Source of the DNA: Bacteroidota bacterium
GTDB lineage: Bacteria; Bacteroidota; Bacteroidia; Flavobacteriales; Weeksellaceae
Reading direction: 5' to 3'
DNA length: 64,000 nt
Assembly: GCA_023461035.1 (NCBI GenBank)
Contig: JAEWOD010000016.1
Coordinates: forward strand, 62,001 to 126,000
Shown here: positions 52,299 through 59,454 of the stretch, piece by piece
How the letters are laid out: the number at the start of each line of letters is the position of its first letter
How positions within the stretch are numbered: the first letter of the stretch is position 1
Notes under the pieces: model-generated
What the model was told of the DNA's origin: nothing
Databases searched by the model: none
The model's input: only the letters and a program-made list of their open reading frames with translations
Translations under genes and position numbers: made by a program

Positions 52299-53045
52299 TT
52301 GAGAACAATTGCAGTGATACCGGCCCGATATGCGGCTACTCGTTTCCCGGGTAAATTAATGGCTCAATTAGGCACGAAATCCGTCATCCTTACGACCTAT
52401 GAAAACACCCTGAATACCGGACTTTTTGATGATGTTTTTGTAGTTACCGATTCGGAACTTATATTTAATGAAATCACGCAAAACGGTGGAAAAGCCATCA
52501 TGAGCCTGACCGAACATCAAACCGGAAGCGACCGTATAGCCGAAGTAGTGGAAAATTTGGAATGTGATATCGTGGTCAATGTCCAAGGCGATGAACCTTT
52601 TGTCAAAAAAGAGGCACTTCAAAAACTGGTGGAGGCCTATCAAAATGACTTGAACGAAGAAATTTCACTGGCTACACTGGCACAGGAAATAACAGAAGAA
52701 GAGGATATTTACAACCCCAATTCTGTGAAAGTTAATTGGGATATAAACCTATTTGCGCTCTATTTTTCAAGAAGTCCAATTCCTTATCCCCGCGATACCG
52801 AATTTAAAGCAAAATATTATCAGCACATCGGTATTTACGCTTTTCGCAAAACGGCCTTGTTAAAGTTTGCAAAATTACCTATGTTGCAGAACGAAAGAGC
52901 CGAGAAATTGGAACAATTGAGGTATTTGGAATATGGAATGAAAATCAAAGTGTTGGAAACCGGATTTATGGGAATCGGAATTGATACCAAAGAGGATCTG
53001 GATAAAGCCAATGCTTATTTAAAAAAACTACAAACAACGGAGTGA
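52299..53045 (+). CDS. kdsB: 3-deoxy-manno-octulosonate cytidylyltransferase
   Basis: 248 residues from TTG 52299. It activates Kdo as CMP-Kdo for lipopolysaccharide core synthesis. Seen: AVIPARYAATRFPGKLMA (5-22), the nucleotide-binding block; VVTDSELIFNE, NVQGDEPFVKKEAL and QHIGIYAFRKTALLKF; and GIDTKEDLDKA at the end. The next gene starts within its stop codon (TGATG). The partner encodes a Kdo-8-oxidase-like enzyme, so the pair may make CMP-8-amino-Kdo, and KdsB may use that sugar as substrate (inference). Confidence 0.95.
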   Translation: MRTIAVIPARYAATRFPGKLMAQLGTKSVILTTYENTLNTGLFDDVFVVTDSELIFNEITQNGGKAIMSLTEHQTGSDRIAEVVENLECDIVVNVQGDEPFVKKEALQKLVEAYQNDLNEEISLATLAQEITEEEDIYNPNSVKVNWDINLFALYFSRSPIPYPRDTEFKAKYYQHIGIYAFRKTALLKFAKLPMLQNERAEKLEQLRYLEYGMKIKVLETGFMGIGIDTKEDLDKANAYLKKLQTTE

Positions 53046-54118
53046 TGAGTTTCAAAAATTTCCCCATGGTGCCCCGTGTCGTTTACGGACGCGGAAGTGC
53101 AGAGCAGATAGAAGAAATAGCGGAACCGATTCGTAAAAACGGATATCCGATTATTTATTTTGCAGATCATTGCTTTAAAGATAAATCCCTTGTCCGGCAT
53201 ATTCCGGTCAAAAGAAATGATAAAATAATTTTTATCGATACTTCTGAAGAACCCAAAACTTCCTATGTAGATCAAATACGGGATGATTTAAAAGAAGAAT
53301 TCGGAAAAGTATCCGGCATCATAGGATATGGTGGTGGAAGCGTCATGGATATGACCAAAGCGGTTTCGCTGATGATGAACAATCCCGGTTCTTCAGCAGA
53401 TTATCAAGGTTGGGATTTGGTGAAAAATGAAGGGGTTTATCACGCCGGTATTCCTACGCTGAGTGGAACGGGAGCGGAAGTTTCAAGAACTTGTGTTTTG
53501 ACCGGACCGGAAAAGAAACTCGGATTAAATTCGGACTTTACACCTTTTAACCAAGTGATTTTAGATCCCGATTTGACAGAAGGCGCACCCAAAGACCAAG
53601 CCTTTTTTACAGGAATGGATTGTTATATCCACAGCATCGAATCGCTTAACGGAACCTATCTGAATGCTTTCAGTAAAAGTTATGGCGAAAAAGCATTAGA
53701 ACTTTGCAGAAAAATCTATTTGGAAAAAAGCGAATGGGACGATGAATCCAACGAAGACCTGATGATGGCTTCCTGGCATGGCGGCATGAGCATCGCTTAT
53801 TCGCAAGTCGGTGTGGCACATGCTTTAAGCTATGGACTTTCTTATATTTTGGGCATCAAACATGGTGTAGGGAATTGTATTGCCTTTGAAAAAATTGAAG
53901 AATACTATCCGGAAGGCGTTCGGGACTTTAAAAAAATGGTGGATAAATTCCAAGTCGAAATTCCGCAGAATATTTGTTCTCAAATGAGCGATGAAGAAAT
54001 GAATAAAATGGTTCAGGTCGCTCTGAACCTGGCACCGCTTTGGGAAAATGCGCTCGGAAAAAACTGGCGGGAAAAAATGAATGAAAAGACCGTAAGGGAA
54101 TTGTATGAGAAAATGTGA
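53045..54118 (+). CDS. kdnB: Iron-containing alcohol dehydrogenase, KdnB-like (Kdo 8-oxidase)
   Basis: 357 residues from ATG 53045, which shares its A with the kdsB stop. Seen: VVYGRGSAEQIEEI, GYGGGSVMDMTKAVSLMM (the NAD-binding GGGSxxD motif), STLSGTG-like IPTLSGTGAEVSRTCVL, and metal ligands in MDCYIHSIES, HALSYGL and GIKHGVGN. Known: KdnB oxidises C8 of Kdo, and KdnA then aminates it to 8-amino-Kdo. The direct link to kdsB supports this role. No KdnA-like aminotransferase is in the window. Confidence 0.82.
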   Translation: MSFKNFPMVPRVVYGRGSAEQIEEIAEPIRKNGYPIIYFADHCFKDKSLVRHIPVKRNDKIIFIDTSEEPKTSYVDQIRDDLKEEFGKVSGIIGYGGGSVMDMTKAVSLMMNNPGSSADYQGWDLVKNEGVYHAGIPTLSGTGAEVSRTCVLTGPEKKLGLNSDFTPFNQVILDPDLTEGAPKDQAFFTGMDCYIHSIESLNGTYLNAFSKSYGEKALELCRKIYLEKSEWDDESNEDLMMASWHGGMSIAYSQVGVAHALSYGLSYILGIKHGVGNCIAFEKIEEYYPEGVRDFKKMVDKFQVEIPQNICSQMSDEEMNKMVQVALNLAPLWENALGKNWREKMNEKTVRELYEKM

Positions 54119-54139
54119 TGGGATGGATGCCGGAAGATG

Positions 54140-54160
54140 CCTGCCTGTCGGCAAGGCAGG
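54140..54160. repeat. CCTGCCTGTCGGCA-type palindromic repeat, copy 1
   Basis: Arms CCTGCCT and AGGCAGG surround GTCGGCA. It is flanked by GATGGAAGATGGA-like sequence. It shares 14 bases, in opposite orientation, with the copy at 56837-56856. Confidence 0.75.
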
Positions 54161-54182
54161 GAGGATGGAAGATGGAGGATGG

Positions 54183-54863
54183 ATGCCGAATATTGAAAGA
54201 TGGAGAGTTTTGTCTTTTCTAATTTTTATTTCTTTTACTCCATTCATCTTAAAAGCCCAATCCGCAGAACAAATCATCAGCCAACATCTTGAAAATTCAG
54301 GAGGTATTTCCAATTGGAAAAAACTAAACAGCATCATCCTGAAAGGTGACGCGGTTTTGGGATTGGAACAATCCTATCCTATGACCATTTACCATCGGCG
54401 ACCTTATGAGAAAAAAGTAGTTTTTTCGGTTCAGGGAAAAGAAATGCTAAACGAAGGTTATGACGGAAAAAACGGCTGGACATACAACGAGCTTTCCGGT
54501 AAAAATGAAATTCTGAAAGACTATCAGCCCGATGCTTTTGATTCCGATATGATGGACTATCAGAAAAAAGGGTTTACCGCGGTTTACACCGGAAAATCCA
54601 GTTCCGAAGGCAAAGAATGCTACAAAGTAGAACTGACCAAAAACGTCAACAAAGTCACCTATTGTTTCTCTACTCAGAATTATACTTTGCTTTGGGAAGA
54701 AAACAAAGACGAGAAATTATTTTACTACGATTATAAAAAATTCAAAGGACTGGAATTTGCTACGCGAATTGTCGGTCAACCCAAAGAAGGAGGTGAATAC
54801 GCCATTCAGTTTTCGTCCATTCAGATCAATCCGACGATTGATGATAAGGTTTTTAAATTTTGA
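54183..54863 (+). CDS. LolA-like outer membrane lipoprotein-sorting family protein
   Basis: 226 residues from ATG 54183, chosen because a signal peptide (VLSFLIFISFTPFILKAQS) follows at once; the frame is open further upstream only because it reads through a dispersed repeat. Seen: AEQIISQHLENSGGISNWKK, VFSVQGKEMLNEGYDGKNGW, KVELTKNVNKVTYCF and ATRIVGQPKEGGEYAIQF. The curved beta-sheet pattern resembles LolA/RseB-type periplasmic carriers. Function is not certain. Its TGA stop begins a GAGTT-rich tail. Confidence 0.8.
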   Translation: MPNIERWRVLSFLIFISFTPFILKAQSAEQIISQHLENSGGISNWKKLNSIILKGDAVLGLEQSYPMTIYHRRPYEKKVVFSVQGKEMLNEGYDGKNGWTYNELSGKNEILKDYQPDAFDSDMMDYQKKGFTAVYTGKSSSEGKECYKVELTKNVNKVTYCFSTQNYTLLWEENKDEKLFYYDYKKFKGLEFATRIVGQPKEGGEYAIQFSSIQINPTIDDKVFKF

Positions 54864-54900
54864 GTTGGTGAGTTCTGAGTTTATGTGTTGTGAGTTCTAT
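54861..54900. repeat. GAGTT-rich tail and left arm of a 21-bp inverted repeat
   Basis: TGAGTTGGTGAGTTCTGAG follows from the stop codon of the LolA-like gene. The segment 54876-54896 is the exact reverse complement of 55359-55379, so the four-helix-bundle gene lies between inverted repeats. Confidence 0.8.
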
Positions 54901-54914
54901 TTGTTGCGTTATTT

Positions 54915-55271
54915 TTAGAGATTTTTGAAATAATTTTGGAGTTTTTGATTCATTCTGCAATAGTAATCTAACTCTTTCAAAATTTGATTCAATTCATCTT
55001 CAGAAATGTAATTTAATTCGTAGGCAGCAATCATTTGTCCTTCTATTTCAAATGCAGAACCTTTAGAATAAGAAAGAAAATTAACAAACTGCAGATAAGA
55101 ATTTCGGCCTGCTCCTTCAGCTATATTGGACATAATTGATACTGCTGCTCTTCGTATTTGAGAAATTAATCCGAATTTTTCCTTGTCGGGAAATTTTGCG
55201 GAAGTTTGATAGACAAGTTTGAGAATTTCAATTGCTTTTTTCCAGATATCCAATTTTCTATATTCAATCAT
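54915..55271 (-). CDS. Four-helix-bundle protein (23S rRNA intervening-sequence protein family)
   Basis: 118 residues. Seen: YRKLDIWKKAIEILKLVY (4-21), FPDKEKFGLISQIRRAAVS (27-45), MSNIAEGAGRNS (47-58) and SKGSAFEIEGQMIAA (68-82), the conserved blocks of the PF05635-type bundle. Known: relatives are encoded in insertions within 23S rRNA genes and include the Avd accessory protein of diversity-generating retroelements. Here no reverse transcriptase or rRNA gene is nearby. The gene stands alone between 21-bp inverted repeats and against the direction of its left neighbour, which suggests it arrived as a small unit (inference). Confidence 0.9.
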   Translation of the reverse strand: MIEYRKLDIWKKAIEILKLVYQTSAKFPDKEKFGLISQIRRAAVSIMSNIAEGAGRNSYLQFVNFLSYSKGSAFEIEGQMIAAYELNYISEDELNQILKELDYYCRMNQKLQNYFKNL

Positions 55272-55334
55272 GATTATTGGTTTTTAAGTTGATACTAAAT
55301 TTAAATCCAAAATAACATTATTCTTACATTATTC

Positions 55335-55418
55335 AAACTCAAAACTCATTAACTCTTCAACTCACAACACATAAACTCACCTACTCACAACTCATAAACT
55401 CTAAACTCACAACTCACC
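55335..55418. repeat. CTC-rich low-complexity tail of the dGTPase gene and right arm of the inverted repeat
   Basis: On the minus (sense) strand it starts TGAGTTGTGAGTTTAGAG, the TGA being the dGTPase stop, and continues with variants of GAGTTTATGAGTTGTGA. The exact 21-bp arm is 55359-55379. Confidence 0.8.
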
Positions 55419-56778
55419 TACGCATCCCGATTTCGATTCCTTTGATTCTTCGATATAATTCCGTTGCATAATTATCCGTCATACCCGATACAAAATCCAA
55501 AACGCCCATGATCTTTTGGTAATCCGTTCCGTCTTCATATAAAAATTGGGCGGGAATCAATTTCACTGCTTTTTCTTCAGATTTGCTTCGATCGGACTTT
55601 AAAATGGGTTCGGCAAAATGAGAAAGCAATTCGTACATCACATTATAACCCGCATTTTCAATTTCCACTACCGAATGATGATTATAAATGAATTCGATTG
55701 AAAATGCTTCAATTTCCTTTAGCACTTTGGCCGAATTTTCATTTTTCTGTTTTACACAATCCAGCAAAGGAATTTCTAATTTTCCTTCCAGAATTTCTTC
55801 AAATCTTTCTTCGTATGCTGACGCTGCTTCGCGAATCAATTGGCCGATGGATTTCGCACGCAGATAGGATATTTTTTCATTTCGGTCCGAAATATTTTCC
55901 AACCTCGATTTTACTTTGTCAATTCCTTTTGGATCAAACGATGCGATTAACTCCAATAACAAGTCTTTGCATTTGTCATGATCGATGATTCCCAACCGAT
56001 GTGAATCTTCCAGATCAATGATGTTATAACAAATATCATCTGCCGCTTCCACCAGCCAAACAAAAGGATGCCTTTTATAAATCAATGGTTTATCCGATTC
56101 CTGAAACATTTGGGTTTCCGAAGCTATTTTTTGAAAATCCTCTTTTTCCGATTGAAAAAACCCAAATTTCTTTCTATGAAGCAATTTCTTATTTCGGGCG
56201 GTTGATTCACAAGGATATTTTGCGATTGCCGCCATCGTGGCAAAAGTCAAACTCAAAGCAGATTCTGATTTTCCGGTTTGTTTGTGGGTAAGAATTCTGA
56301 TGGCGTTTGCATTTCCTTCGAAATGAATAAAATCGGCCCATTCTTCAATTGCAAAACGGCCTTTCAATTTCTGCTCATTTCGCTCAAAATAAGAAGCAAT
56401 CGCATCTTCGCCCGAATGCCCGAAAGCGGGATTCCCGATATCGTGGCACAAACAAGCCGAAGAAATCACGTTGTACAAATTATGCCGATAAAACTGTCTG
56501 GAATCTTTTTCCAATTCATCTTTGAATTTTTTTACAATGAATTCACCTGCCAAGCTCCCCAATGAACGCCCTACCGATGCCACTTCCAGCGAATGTGTCA
56601 GCCGGTTGTGTACAAAAACACTTCCCGGCAAAGGAAAAACCTGGGTTTTGTTTTGCAAACGACGAAAAGCCGATGAAAAAATAATCCGGTCAAAATCGCG
56701 CTGATATTCGCTTCTCGTATCTTTTGTATGGTTGATTCCTAAACGTTGTGCTGAAAAAATGGCGTTCAAATTTGTCAT
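55414..56778 (-). CDS. dgt: Deoxyguanosinetriphosphate triphosphohydrolase family protein
   Basis: 454 residues from ATG 56778; the frame stays open 69 codons upstream, but only by reading through dispersed repeats and past the promoter box. It splits dGTP into deoxyguanosine and triphosphate. Seen: YQRDFDRIIFSSAFRRLQNK (25-44), the HD-domain histidine in NRLTHSLEVASVGRSL (H62), CHDIGNPAFGHSGEDAI (111-127, with H112 and D113) and AADDICYNIIDLEDSH. The end GIEIGMRR runs into the GAGTT tail. Confidence 0.93.
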   Translation of the reverse strand: MTNLNAIFSAQRLGINHTKDTRSEYQRDFDRIIFSSAFRRLQNKTQVFPLPGSVFVHNRLTHSLEVASVGRSLGSLAGEFIVKKFKDELEKDSRQFYRHNLYNVISSACLCHDIGNPAFGHSGEDAIASYFERNEQKLKGRFAIEEWADFIHFEGNANAIRILTHKQTGKSESALSLTFATMAAIAKYPCESTARNKKLLHRKKFGFFQSEKEDFQKIASETQMFQESDKPLIYKRHPFVWLVEAADDICYNIIDLEDSHRLGIIDHDKCKDLLLELIASFDPKGIDKVKSRLENISDRNEKISYLRAKSIGQLIREAASAYEERFEEILEGKLEIPLLDCVKQKNENSAKVLKEIEAFSIEFIYNHHSVVEIENAGYNVMYELLSHFAEPILKSDRSKSEEKAVKLIPAQFLYEDGTDYQKIMGVLDFVSGMTDNYATELYRRIKGIEIGMRR

Positions 56779-56782
56779 GAAA

Positions 56783-56790
56783 CAAAGATA
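56783..56790 (-). promoter_or_regulatory. -7 box TATCTTTG four nt before the dGTPase ATG
   Basis: TATCTTTG-TTTC-ATG on the minus strand. It sets the start at 56778 and suggests a leaderless message. Confidence 0.6.
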
Positions 56791-56836
56791 AATGATTTTG
56801 CAAGGAAGATGGAAGCGAGAAGATGGAAGTTTTTTA

Positions 56837-56856
56837 CCTGTCTGCCGACAGGCAGG
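56837..56856. repeat. CCTGTCTGCCGACAGGCAGG repeat, copy 2
   Basis: CCTGTC and GACAGG arms surround TGCC. It is the same family as the copy at 54140 but inverted, and is also flanked by GATGGAAG-type sequence. Confidence 0.75.
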
Positions 56857-56948
56857 AGTGAATGATTGGCTGAATGGTTGAGTTGATGAGTGGTAAAATA
56901 GAGTAGTTTTCTGTAATCTATTTTCTCTGTTCTTTGTTTTAATGTAAA

Positions 56949-56981
56949 ATAAAGTCCCCTTTGGGGGATTTAGGGGGATTA
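56949..56981. repeat. CCCCTAAATCCCCC-type dispersed repeat
   Basis: On the minus strand it reads TAATCCCCCTAAATCCCCC, then AAAGGGGACTTTA. The first TAA is the stop codon of the TPM protein gene. This word is common as a short dispersed repeat in Bacteroidota genomes (recalled, not checked). Confidence 0.65.
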
Positions 56982-57788
56982 CCAACTTCCGCTGGCACCG
57001 CCGCCACCGAAACTTCCGCCACCGAATCCACCGAAACCGCCACCGGAACTTCCGCCTCCCCAGGAGCCACCGCCCCAGGATGAACCGCCGCTTCCCCAGG
57101 AACTGCTTCCGCCACTTGTAAATATGACATCTCCCCAGTTAAATCCTCTTCGGGAGCGGTTTCCACCCTTTCCGCCACCTTTGCTGGCAATGATGATGAA
57201 AAGTATTATAATTCCTAAAAAGAACAGAAAAATCCAAAGACCATCTCCATCGCCGGAATTATCCTTGGGCATTGCCTGATATTGCCCCGCTAATTGTTTT
57301 TGGATAGCATTCACACCATTGTCCAATCCCTGATAATAATTCCCGTTTCGAAACGAAGGGATCATTTCGCGGTCAATGATCAATTTGGAAATGGAGGGAG
57401 GCATTTTTGCCTGAACGCCGTAACCGGTCCGGATGTCGATTTTCCGGTCGTCTTTTCCCAAAACAATTACGATTCCGTTGTCCAAACCTTTTTGTCCGAC
57501 TTTCCAGTTTTCTCCTATTTCCGCTCCCAATAAATTAATCGGATAACCATCTAAATTTTGAAAGGTAACGACAACAACCTGAACCGAAGTGGAATCATCA
57601 TACGCTACCAATTTATTTTCCAGTTGGCTTCGTTCCACCGCATTCATAATATTTCCGAAATCGTGAACGAGTTTGACTTCGGGTTTATAGTCTTTTTTGG
57701 TTACGTCATAAGGCGTGATTTGTGCCCATGTAAAAAGGGACAATAAGAAAAACGAAAATCCAATTAACTTAACTCCAACTGATCTCAT
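56979..57788 (-). CDS. TPM-domain membrane protein (YgcG family) with Gly-rich tail
   Basis: 269 residues from ATG 57788; an upstream in-frame start would overlap the previous gene by 101 bp and precede the signal peptide. Seen: a signal peptide (1-23, ending TWAQ); a TPM domain (about 40-165) with LVHDFGNIMNAVERSQLENK, VQVVVVTFQNL and NGIVIVLGKDDRKIDI; a membrane segment (about 180-203); and a Gly/Ser/Trp tail with GGGSFGGGGASGSW. It faces the periplasm. It is third in a lemA-TPM-TPM operon. Confidence 0.9.
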   Translation of the reverse strand: MRSVGVKLIGFSFFLLSLFTWAQITPYDVTKKDYKPEVKLVHDFGNIMNAVERSQLENKLVAYDDSTSVQVVVVTFQNLDGYPINLLGAEIGENWKVGQKGLDNGIVIVLGKDDRKIDIRTGYGVQAKMPPSISKLIIDREMIPSFRNGNYYQGLDNGVNAIQKQLAGQYQAMPKDNSGDGDGLWIFLFFLGIIILFIIIASKGGGKGGNRSRRGFNWGDVIFTSGGSSSWGSGGSSWGGGSWGGGSSGGGFGGFGGGSFGGGGASGSW

Positions 57789-58200
57789 CCGGCAATTCGT
57801 TTTTATCGTCGTCCTCAAAGGGAAAGTACTGTTGCAAAGCGACTCCAGCCATTTCGATTCCTTTGACAAGTCCTTTTACATATTTTCCTTTTTTAAATTT
57901 TTTGATAACGGTATTCTTGATTTCATCCCAAAAATCATCTGCAGTAACTGCATCTATACCTACATCTCCGATGACGGTAAAATTGTGATCTTTAGGAGAA
58001 ACATGAAATAAAACACCGTTGCGGTCTTTGGTTTCGTCCATTTTGAGCGAATGAAAAACCGCAGTAGCAATTTCAAGGTGGTTTCCGGAAGGTTCAGCGT
58101 CTATGTGTACCCGGATTTCTCCGCTGGTATTGCGTTCTGCTTCCTGAATCGCCTTGATGATTTTTTTTTCTTCCTTTTTGGATAGAGAAAATTCTTTCAA
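57769..58200 (-). CDS. TPM-domain protein without signal peptide
   Basis: 143 residues. Seen: SLSKKEEKKIIKAIQEAER, SGEIRVHIDAEPSG, RNGVLFHVSPKDHNFTVIGD, VGIDAVTADDFWDEI and GLVKGIEMAG. This is the same domain as the next protein in the operon but lacks signal peptide, membrane segment and Gly-rich tail, so it is probably cytoplasmic. Biochemical role is not settled; TPM domains have been tied to phosphatase-like activity in thylakoids. It sits 6 bp after lemA and overlaps the following gene by 20 bp. Confidence 0.88.
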   Translation of the reverse strand: MKEFSLSKKEEKKIIKAIQEAERNTSGEIRVHIDAEPSGNHLEIATAVFHSLKMDETKDRNGVLFHVSPKDHNFTVIGDVGIDAVTADDFWDEIKNTVIKKFKKGKYVKGLVKGIEMAGVALQQYFPFEDDDKNELPDEISWS

Positions 58201-58206
58201 TTTACT

Positions 58207-58809
58207 TTAGTTTGAAAAGTCAACTGGTGGTGCTTTATCGGCTCCTTCCGCTGCTTTGAAATAACCTTTATCTTCAAATCCGCCAAAGTTAGCAATCATA
58301 TTATTGGGAACTTTTTGAATATAATTATTGTATCCCTGTGCAGAATCATTAAATTTCTTTTGCTCAAAACGAACTTCATCTGCAATGCTTTCCAAAGAAG
58401 TTTGCAGTGAAAGGAAATTCTGATTGGACTTCAAATCAGGATAGCGCTCCACAACAACCATCAATCGGCTCAAAGCACTTGAAAGTCCATCTTGTGCCTG
58501 TTGAAATTCAGCGATTTTTTCCGGTGTCAAGTTGGTAGGATCAACGGTAGTTTGTGTTGCTTTTGCTCGTGCTTCTATGACTTGTGTCAATGTTTCCTGT
58601 TCAAAGTTTTTAGCACCTTTTACGGTCTCCACCAACTGAGGGATGAGATCAGCACGCTTTTGATAAGCTGTTTCTACGTTACCCCATTGTCCTTTTACGG
58701 CATTATCAAGTGGAATAATGCCGTTGTAAATGCCTACACCCCACATCACGACAATCGCAACCAGAGCCAAAAGCCCAACAATTCCACCAATTAAACATCC
58801 TTTTTTCAT
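58207..58809 (-). CDS. lemA: LemA family protein
   Basis: 200 residues. Seen: one N-terminal membrane segment (about 7-28) with GVGIYNGIIPLDNAVKGQW just after it, YQKRADLIPQLVETVKG (49-65), RYPDLKSNQNFLSLQTSLES and NDSAQGYNNYIQKVPNNMI. These are the hallmark blocks of LemA, a membrane-anchored helical protein. It leads the operon with two TPM proteins, a gene order often seen, implying a shared envelope function that is not yet defined. Confidence 0.93.
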   Translation of the reverse strand: MKKGCLIGGIVGLLALVAIVVMWGVGIYNGIIPLDNAVKGQWGNVETAYQKRADLIPQLVETVKGAKNFEQETLTQVIEARAKATQTTVDPTNLTPEKIAEFQQAQDGLSSALSRLMVVVERYPDLKSNQNFLSLQTSLESIADEVRFEQKKFNDSAQGYNNYIQKVPNNMIANFGGFEDKGYFKAAEGADKAPPVDFSN

Positions 58810-58924
58810 CTGTGTTTTATTTTTTTGTTAGTAATAGCCAGATGGAATACCAAAGGCATTTCATTTGTTTTAAGTTTAAATTATGAATGTAAATGTACTT
58901 ATTTTTTGAATTGAAATGATAAAT

Positions 58925-59410
58925 TTAGGAAGTTGCATCAGCGTTCAGTAAACTTGCTACCCAACTTTCCGAAAGAGGCAATTCCCAGCCTTCTTCAAAT
59001 TCACCTAACGAAGTTATCCCATTATGAAACACAGATGCTTGCAACGGAATTTCACCGTTTTTGACTTTTTGCTTGAATTCGTTTAAAGGGATAGTGAATA
59101 TTTCTCCGTCTAACTGATAGGAAACCAGCATACGGTTCAGCAATCCGAACTGGTATTTTTCTTCCAGCGATTTGATTACTCTCGTCATGCTGTCGATGGA
59201 GCAACCGGAAGCCATTTCCATATTTTCATCTACTGCCAACACAACAAAACGATCATAGGGAATGGCGTAAGCGGCGGTCAGTTTGGCTCCATGCGCATTC
59301 CACTCTTTCATAAATCTGTCAAGTGTATTTTCTATTTCCGCGATTTCTTCCGAATTAAAATTTCGGGTGGATTGGAAAATCCATATTTTAGAATTGGACG
59401 GTAAATTCAT
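58925..59410 (-). CDS. Conserved hypothetical protein
   Basis: 161 residues. Seen: SKIWIFQSTRNFNSEEIAEI (7-26), MKEWNAHGAKLTAAYAIPYD, RFVVLAVDEN, ASGCSIDSMTRVIKSLEEKY and LLNRMLVSYQL, then a beta-rich tail with FHNGITSLGEFEEGWELPL. Relatives in Bacteroidota are sometimes labelled ABC transporter ATPase, but I see no Walker A or B motif, so I do not accept that name. It lies 44 bp downstream of the CCG-domain gene, consistent with co-transcription. Confidence 0.82.
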   Translation of the reverse strand: MNLPSNSKIWIFQSTRNFNSEEIAEIENTLDRFMKEWNAHGAKLTAAYAIPYDRFVVLAVDENMEMASGCSIDSMTRVIKSLEEKYQFGLLNRMLVSYQLDGEIFTIPLNEFKQKVKNGEIPLQASVFHNGITSLGEFEEGWELPLSESWVASLLNADATS

Positions 59411-59454
59411 TTTTCTGTATTTACCTACAAATATCGGGAATTTTCAGGGAGAAT

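Noticed and set aside
56779..56985. N-terminal extension of dGTPase
   Set aside because: It is coded by dispersed repeats, lies upstream of a -7 box, and the family N-terminus begins at 56778.
56939..57190. Minus-strand 83-codon frame rich in Ala, Val and Glu
   Set aside because: It is an alternate frame of the Gly-rich tail of the TPM protein; the composition follows from the repeated GGN codons.
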